Below are positions 42,722 to 52,089 of a DNA stretch of 64,000 bases, in pieces. Source of the DNA: Streptomyces sp. NRRL B-24484 (GTDB lineage Bacteria > Actinomycetota > Actinomycetes > Streptomycetales > Streptomycetaceae); assembly GCF_000717715.1 (NCBI RefSeq), contig NZ_JOAI01000004.1, forward strand, positions 144,473-208,472. Reading direction: 5' to 3'. Within the stretch, counting starts at the first letter, position 1. The number at the start of each line of letters is the position of its first letter. The notes beneath the pieces were generated by a model. It had not been told where the DNA came from and made no database searches. It was given only the letters and a program-made list of their open reading frames with translations. A program made the position numbers and the translations under genes.

Positions 42722-42980
42722 GCTGGGTCCTTCGGACGGCGGCCGTATCGGGCCGAGTTGTACAGTCAACCCGCTCTCGACGGCGACCCTGCCGAAGGCC
42801 GGTGACCGGCCCCGCACGCCCAGGTTAAGGGAAGGGAAACAGCAGGCCACGGGCGGGAGGACGGGGCCGCCGGGGCCACTCGTTCGGGCGAGCCGACGGC
42901 ATGTCGGCCGTGCGACGGTGCGCGGCACGGGCCGACGATGGGCCCGACCGCCGTCCGCGTCCGCCGCCCTGGAGATCCCC

Positions 42981-44105
42981 ATGATCCGCCGGACCTTGTC
43001 CACCGCCCGCCTGCTGGCCGGCGCCACCGCCCTCACCGCCGCCCTCGCCACCACCGCCGGCTGCGGCTCCGACCCGGCTCCGGTCGGCGCGGCGCCGTCC
43101 GGGCCGGCGAGCGGCACGTCGATCGCCTGCAACGGCTCCGGGCAGCTGCTCGGCGCGGGCTCGACCGCGCAGGCGAACGCCGTCGACATCTGGAAGGTCG
43201 CCTTCGGGACGGCGTGCCCGGACATCACCGTCACCTACGGCGGCGGCGGTTCGGGGGCGGGCGTGCAGCAGTTCAACCAGGGCAAGGTCACCTTCGCCGG
43301 GTCGGACGCGCCGCTGAAGCCGGAGGAGGTCACGGCCTCGAAGCAGGTGTGCACCGGGGGGCAGGGCATCGACCTGCCGATGGTCGCCGGGCTGATCTCG
43401 ATCGTGTACGACGTCGACGGCGTCGACGGCCTGGTGCTCGACGCCCCGACCGTCGCCAAGGTCTTCGACGGGCAGATCACCAAGTGGAACGACCCGGCGA
43501 TCGCCGCCCTCAATCCGGGCGCCGCGCTGCCGAACGCCACGATCCAGAGCTTCCACCGCGGCGACGACTCGGGCACCACCGCGAACCTCACGGCCTACCT
43601 CGCGGCGGCCGGCCACGGCGCCTGGCCGTACCCCCCGGGCAAGACCTGGGCCGGACGGGGCGGCCAGTCCGCCAACGGCTCGGCCGGCGTGTCGGCGCAG
43701 GTGAAGCAGGTGCAGAACTCGATCGGCTACGTCGAGCTCTCCTACGCCGAGACCAACGGCCTCAGGAGCGCCGCGATCAGCACCGGCGCCCCGCAGCCGG
43801 TCGCCGCGACGGCGGCCAACGCGGCCACCACCTTCGCCGGGGCCACGGTCGCGGGCACCGGCAGCGACCTCGCGCTGGACCTCGACTACGCGACCACGGC
43901 GCCCGGCGCCTACCCGATCGTCCTGGTCACCTACGAGATCGTCTGTGACAAGGGCAACAGGGCCGGCACGCTGGACGCCCTCAAGTCCTTCCTGACCTAC
44001 ACCATCAGCGCGCCCGCCCAGCAGGCCATCGGCGCGAAGGGCTACGTCCCGCTGCCGCAGGAGGTCGCCTCCAAGGTCCAGGCAGTGATCCCGACACTGT
44101 CCTGA
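42981..44105 (+). CDS. pstS: PstS family phosphate ABC transporter substrate-binding lipoprotein
   Basis: 374 aa. The signal peptide ends TTAGCGSD, a lipobox. The mature part has GQLLGAGSTAQANAV, GGGGSGAGVQQF, FAGSDAPLK and HRGDDSGTTANLTAYL, the phosphate-binding loops of PstS. GGAG precedes ATG 42981. No pstCAB genes follow, so it works with a permease encoded elsewhere. It is divergent from the phosphonate-oxygenase fusion across 259 bases; I found no convincing PHO box there. Confidence 0.93.
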   Translation: MIRRTLSTARLLAGATALTAALATTAGCGSDPAPVGAAPSGPASGTSIACNGSGQLLGAGSTAQANAVDIWKVAFGTACPDITVTYGGGGSGAGVQQFNQGKVTFAGSDAPLKPEEVTASKQVCTGGQGIDLPMVAGLISIVYDVDGVDGLVLDAPTVAKVFDGQITKWNDPAIAALNPGAALPNATIQSFHRGDDSGTTANLTAYLAAAGHGAWPYPPGKTWAGRGGQSANGSAGVSAQVKQVQNSIGYVELSYAETNGLRSAAISTGAPQPVAATAANAATTFAGATVAGTGSDLALDLDYATTAPGAYPIVLVTYEIVCDKGNRAGTLDALKSFLTYTISAPAQQAIGAKGYVPLPQEVASKVQAVIPTLS

Positions 44106-44118
44106 GCAGCGCCCCCGG

Positions 44119-44152
44119 CGTGAGCCCGCCCCGCCCTGGGGGCGGGCTCACG
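44119..44152 (+). terminator. Terminator after pstS
   Basis: CGTGAGCCCGCCCC (44119-44132) pairs perfectly with GGGGCGGGCTCACG (44139-44152). Confidence 0.75.
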
Positions 44153-44253
44153 GGCCCGTGGGCTGCGGCCCCGCCCTGCTGCCGTCGGGCCCGGTGCTAC
44201 TGTCGGACCATCAAACGGGGAGTTGTCCCCGTTTTGCTGGAAGGGGTGGGACT

Positions 44254-45093
44254 ATGGCGGACACGGCTCTGGTGCTCGGCGGCGGCGGGACGCTGGGCGG
44301 TGCGTGGGAGATCGGCGTGCTCGCCGGTCTGGCCGGGGCCGGGGTCGACCCGACCGGCGCGGACACCGTGATCGGCACCTCGGCGGGTGCCGTCCTCGGC
44401 GCCCGGCTCACCTCCGGGGTCGACCCCGCGCAGCTCCTCGCGGGCGAGCTCGCGGGCACTCCCTCGGTGGACGTCCGGGTGACGGCAGGTCAGACCGCCC
44501 GCTACCTCTGGGCCGCGCTGGCCGCCCGCGACCCGGAGCGGTCCGTCCGGCGCCTCGGCCGGGCCGCCCTGGCCTCCCGGGCGGCGCCCGAGTCGGCGGT
44601 CCTCGCGGTGATCGGCGTGCTGCTCGACGGCGTCCGCGACTGGCCCGACCGCGACCTGCGGCTGGCCTCGGTCGACGCGCTGACCGGTGAGCTCGCGGTC
44701 TTCGACGCGTCCTCGGGGGTACCGCTGCCGCTGGCCGTGGCCGCCAGCTCGGCCGTGCCGGTGCTCTGGCCGCCGGTGTCGGCCGCGGGACGGCGCTGGA
44801 TGGACGGCGGCACCCGGTCGACCACCAACGTGCAGCTGGCGCGCGGTCACCGGCGGGTCCTCGCGCTCGCCCCGGTGCCCCGGGCGGTCGGGCCGCACCC
44901 GGACGCCGTGGCGCAGGGCGCCGAACTCGCCGCGGAGGGCGCCGAGGTCCTCGTGCTCACGCCGGACGCCGACGCCCGCCGGACTATCGGCCGCAATCTG
45001 CTCGACGCCTCGCGCCGGGCGGCCGTGGCCGAGGCCGGCCGCCGGCAGGGAGCGGCCTGCGCCGGTGCGGCGGCGGCGGTGCTGGGCCGCTGA
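44254..45093 (+). CDS. Patatin-like phospholipase
   Basis: 279 aa. The oxyanion loop is LVLGGGGTLGGAWEIG, the nucleophile Ser is in GTSAGAVLG and the Asp is in RWMDGGTRS, the complete patatin dyad. No signal peptide is present, so it acts in the cytosol or at the inner membrane face. GGAAGGGG is close to ATG 44254. It converges with the SpoIIE-phosphatase gene, 12 bases away. Confidence 0.9.
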   Translation: MADTALVLGGGGTLGGAWEIGVLAGLAGAGVDPTGADTVIGTSAGAVLGARLTSGVDPAQLLAGELAGTPSVDVRVTAGQTARYLWAALAARDPERSVRRLGRAALASRAAPESAVLAVIGVLLDGVRDWPDRDLRLASVDALTGELAVFDASSGVPLPLAVAASSAVPVLWPPVSAAGRRWMDGGTRSTTNVQLARGHRRVLALAPVPRAVGPHPDAVAQGAELAAEGAEVLVLTPDADARRTIGRNLLDASRRAAVAEAGRRQGAACAGAAAAVLGR

Positions 45094-45105
45094 GGCGGCG
45101 TGGGC

Positions 45106-47292
45106 TCAGTGCGCGGGGCGGGTGGCCCGCAGCAGGAGCAGGGCGATGTCGTCGGTGTGCTGCCCGGAGGGCCAACCGACCCGGACCAGGCCGTCGATGA
45201 GGTCGTCGAGGCCGTCGGAGCGGTGGTCGGAGAGGTGCGCGGCGAGGCCGTCGGTGATCAGCTCGAGGTCCGTGCCGGGCACCTCCACCAGTCCGTCGGT
45301 GTAGAGCGCGAGCAGGGTGCCGTCGGGCAGCGGCAGGGTGGTGAGCGGGTAGCCGGCGGCCACCTCGATGCCGAGCAGCGGGCCCGGTTCCAGGTCGAGC
45401 AGGTGGGCGCGGCCGCCCGGGCGGCGCAGCAGCGGCGGCGGGTGGCCGGCGGAGGCGAGGGTGGCCTGGCGGCGGCGCAGGTCGAGGTGGACGTAGAGGC
45501 AGGAGACCAGGAGGTCGGGTTCGAGGTCGATCAGCAGGTGGTTGGTGCGGGCGAGGACCTGGTCGGGGGCGGCACCGGCGGCGGCGTGGGCGTGCACGGC
45601 GGTGCGGACCTGGCCCATCAGGGCGGCCGCGGCGACGTTGTGGCCCTGGACGTCGCCGATGACGGCGGCGGCGGTGCGCTCGTCGAGCCTGATGAGGTCG
45701 TAGAAGTCGCCGCCGATGTCCTGTCCGAGGCTGGCGGGCAGGTAGCGGGCGGCGAAGTCCAGCCCGTCGAGCCGCGGCAGGGTGCGGGGCAGCAGCGCCG
45801 CCTGCAGGCCGTGGGCGAGGTCGTTCTTGGCGTCGTAGAGGCGGGCCCGGTCCAGGGCCTGGGCGATCAGGCCGGCGAGCGAGGTGAGGACGGCGCGTTC
45901 GTCGGCGGTGAAGGCGTGCGGGCGGGTGTAGGAGACCACGCAGACGCCTACGGGCCGGCCGGAGACGATCAGCGGGAGGACCGCCCAGGCCTGCTTCCCG
46001 CTGATCCGGGGCGCGTCCGGGTAGCTCCGGGCGATCTCGGCGGGGCTGGCGAAGAAGGACGGGATGCCGTCGGTGAGCGCCCGTCCGGCGGGGCTGAGGG
46101 CGGTGTCCAGCGGCAGGCCGTCCAGCCGTTCGACGGCCTCGGCGGAGTAGCCCCGGTGGCCGATGATCCGCAGCCGGCCGGCGTCGGCCGCGGAGAGGAG
46201 GAGGGCCTGGGCGCCGAACGCCGGCAGGATCTGGTCGGCGACCATGTCGACGACGTCGCGCACCCCGACGGCCTCGGTCAGTGCGGCGGCGAGGTGCATG
46301 AGTTGCTGGAGGCGCCCGATCGAGGGCGAGAACGCCGCGCCGGGCTCGCCGGCCGGCCGCTCGGCGAGGACTCCTCCGGGCGCTGCTCCGGATTCTTCGC
46401 CCGCTCCGGTGGTCGCCGGCGGTGCGGTGCGGGTGCTCGGCGTGATCCGGACGCTGATGCCGCCGGGGTCGGGGAAGAGCTGGAACTCCAGCGGCCGGTC
46501 GGGCGGCCGCAGAGCGGTGAAGGCGGTGGGCTCGCGGCTGATCACCGCCGTCCGGTAGCGCTCCTCCAGCGCGGGGTCGTCGAGCCAGGGCAGGACGCTC
46601 CAGGGCAGCGCGCCGATCAGCTCCTCGGCGGGCAGTCCGAGCAGGCCGGCCGCGGTGGCCGTCAGGAAGGTGATCCGGCCCTCCAGGTCGAGCGCGAGCG
46701 CGCCCTCGGGCAGGCGCTCGGCGTAGTCGGCGGCGGCCTGCCCGTCCTGCTCCGCGCGGGGGCGGACGAGTTCGTCGGGGACGATCCACGGCTGGTCGGG
46801 GAGCTCGGGCGGGCCTCCCGCCGCGTCGAGCAGGCGGGCCGCCCGCCGGGCGCCGGCCGCGGCGTTGTCGCAGTCCCGGCGGGTGGCGTGCGCGGCGTGG
46901 TCGGCGGGCCAGAGCAGTTGGAGGGCGCCCCAGGTGCGGTGCTCGCCGACGACCGGGGCCGCGGCGAGCGAGAACCGGTAGGGCAGGGCGGCGGCGACCC
47001 GCGGGTAGCGGCGCACCATGTCCTCCTGGCTGCCGATCCACACCAGCCGCTGCTCGCGGGTGGCGTCGGTGATGGGCGTGGGGCCGCTCAGCGGCAGCCG
47101 GAGCCAGGGCGCGACGAAGTCCAGCGGCACGCCGTACATCACTGCCAAACGCAGCACCGGTTCGTCGGGGGCGAGCAGGAAGAGGCCGCCGACGCTGGCG
47201 TCCGCACGACGGACGGTGACGGCGAGCGCCTCGACCAGCGCCTCGACCGACGGCCGGCGCGGGACGGGCGGGGTCTCAGCGGTCGCGGACAC
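45106..47292 (-). CDS. SpoIIE-type PP2C phosphatase with GAF and PAS sensor domains
   Basis: 728 aa. Order: GAF-like region (about 1-160), PAS (about 190-290, ALALDLEGRITFLTATAAGL), a disordered linker, a second GAF (about 335-490, VVDMVADQILPAFGAQALLL), and a C-terminal PP2C phosphatase (about 505-725: LPRTLPRLDGLDFAARYLPA, GGDFYDL, GDVQGHN, GQHTDDIALLLL). The metal-binding Asp residues are kept; the usual GDVxGHG reads GHN. Such proteins dephosphorylate anti-anti-sigma factors in response to small ligands or redox cues. GTG 47292 follows GGAGAGGGG. Confidence 0.9.
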   Translation of the reverse strand: MSATAETPPVPRRPSVEALVEALAVTVRRADASVGGLFLLAPDEPVLRLAVMYGVPLDFVAPWLRLPLSGPTPITDATREQRLVWIGSQEDMVRRYPRVAAALPYRFSLAAAPVVGEHRTWGALQLLWPADHAAHATRRDCDNAAAGARRAARLLDAAGGPPELPDQPWIVPDELVRPRAEQDGQAAADYAERLPEGALALDLEGRITFLTATAAGLLGLPAEELIGALPWSVLPWLDDPALEERYRTAVISREPTAFTALRPPDRPLEFQLFPDPGGISVRITPSTRTAPPATTGAGEESGAAPGGVLAERPAGEPGAAFSPSIGRLQQLMHLAAALTEAVGVRDVVDMVADQILPAFGAQALLLSAADAGRLRIIGHRGYSAEAVERLDGLPLDTALSPAGRALTDGIPSFFASPAEIARSYPDAPRISGKQAWAVLPLIVSGRPVGVCVVSYTRPHAFTADERAVLTSLAGLIAQALDRARLYDAKNDLAHGLQAALLPRTLPRLDGLDFAARYLPASLGQDIGGDFYDLIRLDERTAAAVIGDVQGHNVAAAALMGQVRTAVHAHAAAGAAPDQVLARTNHLLIDLEPDLLVSCLYVHLDLRRRQATLASAGHPPPLLRRPGGRAHLLDLEPGPLLGIEVAAGYPLTTLPLPDGTLLALYTDGLVEVPGTDLELITDGLAAHLSDHRSDGLDDLIDGLVRVGWPSGQHTDDIALLLLRATRPAH

Positions 47293-47647
47293 CGCGGGCC
47301 CCTCTCCCCCGGCGCCCCGGGCCCACCCGGCCGGGTCCCGGGCGGCGGCCGTTCCCGGCCCGCCGGCGCCGCGCCGGACGGGTGCACCCCTTCCCCCCGG
47401 ATCGGCGGAACGGTGCAGCTCCCATAACCGGGACGGTACGCCGGTACCGCAGCGGCAGCCCGCCGGACGGGAGGGCTGCCGGCCGACGCCTCCGCCGGGG
47501 TCACCGAGGGCGCGGCCGGGCACGGAGGCACGGACGCGGATCCACCGCCGCGCGGGTCGGGCACGGACGGTCCGGGCGAGCAGCGCGGGCGCCGGCTCTG
47601 AGGCCGCGGCCCGCTCCTGTTCCCGCCCGGGGCCGGGGTGTGCGGTG
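47293..47647. other. Upstream region of the SpoIIE-phosphatase gene
   Basis: 355 bases without a credible gene on either strand. The open frame that crosses it (from 47739) has no protein-like composition. No clear promoter elements are seen. Confidence 0.4.
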
Positions 47648-48185
47648 TCAGTGGCCGGCGGGTTCCACGAGGACCACGGCGAGGCCGATGACGGCTCCGA
47701 CCAGGCCCGCGAGGACGGCCGCGAGGGGCCGCTGCCCATCCGCTGCCCATCCGCAGGCCACCCGTGCAGCCCCGGACGAACAGGGCGGCCACGCTCACGG
47801 CGACCGAGGCGAGCAGCGCCGTGTGCAGCCCGTCAGGCCGACCGCGGAGGCGCCGATCAGCGGCAGCGGGCCGACGGCGGAGAGCAGCAGCGGGCTGCTG
47901 ACGAACAGCATCCTCCGGAGGTCGCGGCCCGAGGCGAGGCGGCGGTGGACGATCCGGTGCGCCTGTTCGTCGGCGACCAGGGTGGCGAGCCAGAGACCGA
48001 CGGCCGTGGCGCAGACCGCGAGGGCGGCCTTCCAGGTCGTCAGGGACTCGACGGCGGAGAGGCCGACCACCACGGCGACCATGGTGATGGTGGCGTAGAT
48101 GCGTTCCTTGAGCTGCTCGGTGAGCGCGTCCACGCGCTCGGACGGCGTCTCCCCGTCGGGGTGCCGCCCCGTCCTCCTCGCTCAT
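47648..48185 (-). pseudogene. Small membrane-protein gene with several frame breaks
   Basis: ATG 48185 has a strong AGGAGAGGGGG site and starts MSEEDGAA. The reading then shifts to DGETPSERVDALTEQLKERI, then AVVVGLSAVESLTTWKAALA and SSPLLLSAVGPLPLIGASAV. It shifts again near 47830 to LHTALLASVAVSVAALFV. A third shift near 47745, beside a tandem copy of the 11-mer GGATGGGCAGC, leads to RPLAAVLAGLVGAVIGLAVV and a stop at 47648. Joined, these give about 178 residues with at least four membrane segments. Three breaks make a true pseudogene likelier than chance error, unless read quality is poor here. Confidence 0.65.
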
Positions 48186-48327
48186 GGCACCTGCCCCCTC
48201 TCCTCGGACGGTCCGGCCGGCCTGCCGGCCGGACCCGCCCGGTGTCGGGCCAGGCCGGCGCCCCGTGGTTCCCCCACCGCGGAGGGGCGGACACCGCCCG
48301 GCCGCCGTACGGCCCCGGGCGGCGGGG

Positions 48328-48954
48328 TCAGCGGCGGAGGCCGGCGAGCAGCGCGCCGAGGGCGAGGTCGAAGCGGGCCCGGTGGTCCTCCGGGGTGCCG
48401 AGACCGCCGGCCACGGCGGCGGCGAGGGTGGGGTGGGCGGTGAGGTCGGTGTCGGTCGGTTCGTCGGGGTGGCCGGGGGTGGTGGCCGCCTCGGCCAGGC
48501 ACTGGCCGATCACCAGGGTGGCCACGGAGTTGACGATCCGCAGGGCGTCCACGGGCGCGATGCCGGCCCGGCCCAGGAAGGCCGCGGTGTCCTCGACGAT
48601 CCGCAGCGCCTCCGCGGAGCGGGCCGGGCGGGTGGCGACCAGCACGATCACCCCCGGGTGGCGGAGCAGTTCGGCGCGGAAGGCGGTGGCGAAGTCCCGC
48701 AGCCGTTCGGGCCAGGCGTCGGCGGGGCCGTCCAGCTCGGGGCGGACGGCGGTGACGACCCGTTCGACGAGGCCGTCCAGCAGGGCGGCCTTGTTCGGCA
48801 CGTAGTGGTAGAGCGTCATCGCCTCGACGCCGAGTTCGGCGCCGAGCCGGCGCATGGAGAGCTTCTCGACGCCGTCCCGGTCGGCGAGGTCGAGGGCCGC
48901 GTGCAGCACCTTCTCCCGGCTGAGCCCGGCCCTCCTGGGGGTGGCGGCGTCCAC
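48328..48954 (-). CDS. TetR/AcrR family regulator (TetR_C-type)
   Basis: 208 aa from GTG 48954, which has GGAGA upstream; the frame extends to an ATG at 49020, which would put the operator inside the gene. HTH: REKVLHAALDLADRDGVEKL, then LGAELGVEAMTLYHYVPNKA, the YHYVPNK form typical of tetracycline-repressor relatives. Two matching palindromes separate it from the SnoaL-like gene, its likely target. Confidence 0.88.
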   Translation of the reverse strand: MDAATPRRAGLSREKVLHAALDLADRDGVEKLSMRRLGAELGVEAMTLYHYVPNKAALLDGLVERVVTAVRPELDGPADAWPERLRDFATAFRAELLRHPGVIVLVATRPARSAEALRIVEDTAAFLGRAGIAPVDALRIVNSVATLVIGQCLAEAATTPGHPDEPTDTDLTAHPTLAAAVAGGLGTPEDHRARFDLALGALLAGLRR

Positions 48955-48990
48955 GGCTGTCTCCGTTCGCGAGCGGGTCCGCTTGACTTT

Positions 48991-49039
48991 CTTACGGCGT
49001 AAGGCGAGAGTAGCGCACATCGCAGTCTTACATCGTAAG
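48991..49039. promoter_or_regulatory. Paired TetR operators CTTACNNCGTAAG
   Basis: CTTACGGCGTAAG (48991-49003) and CTTACATCGTAAG (49027-49039), centres 36 bp apart, lie between divergent genes. TTGACT (48983-48988) could be a -35 for the + strand gene. Confidence 0.8.
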
Positions 49040-49052
49040 GGGGATTCGGACC

Positions 49053-49481
49053 ATGTCCGCGGACCGGAACAAGCAGCTCGTCACCGACTTCTTCGCCGCC
49101 CTCGACGAGGCTCGGACGGCCGACCTCGGCGACTACCTGGCCGCCGACGTGGTCGACCACAACAAGATCATTCACGGCGAGCCGGACGAGCCGGGCGCCG
49201 CCTTCGCCGCGATCGGGATGCAGCTCTCCGCGCTGGCGCCGTACCGCGCGCGGATCGACGAGCTGATCGCCGAGGGCGACCGGGTGGTCGCCCGGATCAC
49301 CCAGTCCGGCGTCAGCTCCGGCGCCCATCCCCGGATGCCCGTCCCGACCGGCCGCGCCTTCGAGAACGAGGCGATCTTCGTCTTCACCGTCGTGGACGGC
49401 CGGATCACCGAGATCCGCGGCGTCTCCGACCGGCTCGGCCTCTTCCTCCAGCTCGGCTGGGACTGGCCGACGGCGGACTGA
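49053..49481 (+). CDS. SnoaL-like/ester cyclase family protein
   Basis: 142 aa NTF2-fold protein. NKQLVTDFFAALDEARTADL, LAADVVDHNKIIHGEPDEPG and GDRVVARITQSG with HPRMPVPTGRAFENEAIFVF match SnoaL-like proteins. The catalytic role is uncertain in solitary members. AAGGGGGA precedes ATG 49053. It is probably induced when the divergent TetR protein leaves its two operators. Confidence 0.85.
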   Translation: MSADRNKQLVTDFFAALDEARTADLGDYLAADVVDHNKIIHGEPDEPGAAFAAIGMQLSALAPYRARIDELIAEGDRVVARITQSGVSSGAHPRMPVPTGRAFENEAIFVFTVVDGRITEIRGVSDRLGLFLQLGWDWPTAD

Positions 49482-49665
49482 CCCCCGCACGGGCCCGAAG
49501 TCCCGGCGCCCCGGGGCCGTCCGGCCCGGCGGTCGGCCCCCGCCGGCCCTGTGCCCCGCGCCGCGGCCGTGCTGGCATGGAAGTGACGGGGGCCGCCGAA
49601 CGGGCGGGCCGCGCAGGAGGAGGACCGCGCGGGAGGAGCCGATCGGGGAGAAGAGGGTGAGAGCC

Positions 49666-50199
49666 ATGCGTGCGGTCATCGTGTACGAGAGCATCTACGG
49701 CAACACGCGCGAGGTGGCCGAGGCCGTGGCGGACGGCGTCCAGACGGCACAGCCGGAGGCGGTCGTGCGGTGCCTGCCGGCGGCCGAGGCCGGACCGGAG
49801 GTCACCCGGTCGGCCGACCTTCTCGTGGTCGGCGGCCCCACCCACATGCACGGCATGACCTCCGCGCTGAGCCGCCGGATGGCCGTCGCCGCGGAGAAGA
49901 AGAAGGACCCGGACGGCGCCGCGGAGCGGACCGCCGCGGCCGCTGGCAACGGCCCCGGCCTGCGCGGCTGGTTCCACTCGCTGCCCGAGGGCGGACCGGG
50001 CGTGCGCGCCGCCGCCTTCGACACCCGCGCCGACATCAGGGCGAGCGGCGGAGCCGCGCACGGCATCGCCCGCCGGCTGTCTCACCACCACTACGACGTG
50101 GTCGCCCGGCCTGAGGGCTTCGTCGTCGAGGACGCCGAGGGGCCGATCCGCACCGGCGAACTCGAGCGGGCCAAGGCCTGGGGCGCGGCGCTGATCTGA
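49666..50199 (+). CDS. Flavodoxin-domain protein
   Basis: 177 aa. The FMN phosphate loop is [20 protein letters not shown] at residues 4-23. [11 protein letters not shown] is the second flavin loop. The C-terminal half carries a Lys-rich insertion. A role in electron transfer or quinone reduction fits the family; no partner is adjacent. ATG 49666 follows GAGGGTGAGAG; a GTG nine bases upstream is in frame. Confidence 0.88.
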   Translation: MRAVIVYESIYGNTREVAEAVADGVQTAQPEAVVRCLPAAEAGPEVTRSADLLVVGGPTHMHGMTSALSRRMAVAAEKKKDPDGAAERTAAAAGNGPGLRGWFHSLPEGGPGVRAAAFDTRADIRASGGAAHGIARRLSHHHYDVVARPEGFVVEDAEGPIRTGELERAKAWGAALI

Positions 50200-50221
50200 C
50201 GCCCCGAGGTCCGGAACGCAC

Positions 50222-50255
50222 CGACCGGCGGCCCCGGGAACGGGACCGCCGGTCG
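50222..50255. terminator. Terminator between flavodoxin and permease genes
   Basis: CGACCGGCGG (50222-50231) pairs with CCGCCGGTCG (50246-50255), and the loop contains a further CCC/GGG pairing. Confidence 0.7.
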
Positions 50256-50291
50256 CTGTGCGGGTCTGCGCGGCGCCGGACGCCGCGGTGC

Positions 50292-52089
50292 TCAGCCGAC
50301 GTGCACGCGCGGGCGCCGCGAGCGGTCGGGCTCCGCCTCGCGGAGCACCTCGCGGGTGACCGGGGCGACCTCGCCCTGGCCGAACAGGAAGAACCGCAGG
50401 AACTGGGCGAACGGGTTGCCCTCGGTCCACTCGAGTGTTCCAGCGTGAGGATGCGGTACCGGTCGTGCAGCACCTCGCCGCGCACCCGCAGTTCGGCCTC
50501 GAAGTCGGACGGGTCCCGGACGGTCACCTCGACGAACAGCAGGTCGTCCTCGGGGGCGATGCCGTTGTCGGCCCGGATCTGGGAGGTCTTGTCCCGGTAC
50601 TCGGCGAGGTCCCGGTTGCTCGGCTCGTTGGCGATCAGACGGATGTCCCGGTGCGCGCAGTCGCGGACGAACCGCTCCGCGATCGGATCCAGCACGACGT
50701 CGGTGACCCGCAGTTCGAAGGCACGGGCGAGTCGCGAGGCCAGCGAGATCAGGATGATGCCGGCGATGAAGCAGGCACCGATCTTCACGCCGTCCGGGCG
50801 CTCGGCGATGTTGAGGGCCGTCGTGTAGAGGAAGACCGCGGCGATCACCGCGAAGCCGATCGTCCAGCCGCGCTGGCGGGCGCGTCGGGCGGCGATGGTC
50901 ACCGCGATCGCGGCCGAGCTGATCAGCACCAGCACACCCGTCGCGTACGCGCCGCCCTGCGCGTCGACGTCGGCGTCGAAGATCCAGGTGACCAGGAAGG
51001 CCACCGCGGTCAGCACCAGGACGGTCGGGCGGACGGCCCGCGCCCAGTGCGGGGCCATCCCGTAGCGGGGCAGGTACCGCGGCAGCAGGTTCAGCAGGCC
51101 GGCCATCGCCGAGGCGCCGGCGAACCAGAGGATGGCGATGGTCGAGACGTCGTAGACGGTGCCGAACGCGCTGCCCAGGTACTCGTGGGCCAGGTAGGCG
51201 AGGGCGCGACCGTTGGCCTCGCCGCCGGGCCGGAACTGGTCGGCCGGGATCAGCAGGGTGGTGATGAAGCTGGTGGTGATCAGGAAGACGCTCATGATCA
51301 CGGCGGCGGTGGTGAGCAGCCGGTGGGTGCCGCGGATCCGCCCGGTCGGCCGCGCCTCGGTGTCGCCGGACCCGCCCTTGACGTGCGGCATCACGGCGAC
51401 GCCGGTCTCGAAGCCGGAGAGGCCGAGCGCGAGCTTCGGGAAGACGATCAGCGAGACGCCGATCATCGCGACCACGTTGCCGTGCTCGGCGGTCAGCGCG
51501 CCAGACCCACCGCCAGGCCGATCGCCTCGCCGAACCCCTTGAGGAAGACGGCACCGAGCAGCGCGATCAGCAGCAGGGTGATGAGCACCTGCCGGCCGTG
51601 CAGCGCACCGGTCAGGTGCGGGTTCTCCACCAGGTGGGCCGTGGCGTCGGCGGCGGAGAGCGTGATGGTGATGAGGAAGTCGGTGGCGGCGAAGCCGAGC
51701 AGGACGAGGACGAAGAGCTTGCCCTGCCAGAAGCTCAGCAGCCGTTCCAGCATGGCGATCGAGCCCTCGCCGTGCGGGCTCTCCTTCGCCACCCGGCGGT
51801 ACACCGGCAGCGCCCCGCAGAGGGTCACCACGACCAGCACGATGGTCGCCACCGGTGAGAGCAGACCGGCCGCGAGGGCCGCGATGCCGGGCTGGTAGCC
51901 GAGGGTCGAGAAGTAGTCCAGACCGGTCAGGCACATCACCCGCCACCAGCGCTGTCCGTGCTCCTGGGGCGCCTGGGCGTGCGGGCCCGAGTGCTGCTTG
52001 GCCCGGTCCGACAGCCCCTCCAGCAGCCACGCCCGCAGCCGGCTCGGCGCCGCGGGTGGAGGGGGGACCGGCGGGGAGGTTGTGGACAC
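50292..52089 (-). pseudogene. APC family permease, two frame breaks
   Basis: GTG 52089 follows a GGAG site. The first frame encodes cytosolic tail and membrane segments 1 to about 4 ([35 protein letters not shown]) and stops at 51493. The next frame resumes at [20 protein letters not shown] and carries the remaining membrane segments and a soluble domain. Near 50440 a further one-base shift leads to [20 protein letters not shown] and the natural stop at 50292. From memory of relatives, a membrane segment is missing at the first break, so that lesion looks like a real deletion. The family includes amino-acid and potassium importers. Confidence 0.75.

Noticed and set aside
42722..42980. PHO box controlling pstS and the oxygenase fusion
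   Set aside because: I looked for direct repeats of the GTTCACC type; only weak partial matches such as GTCAACCC are present, so no site is claimed.
45100..47427. A 775-codon + strand frame opposite the SpoIIE-phosphatase gene
   Set aside because: Its composition is that of an antisense frame, and the - strand encodes unmistakable GAF, PAS and PP2C motifs.
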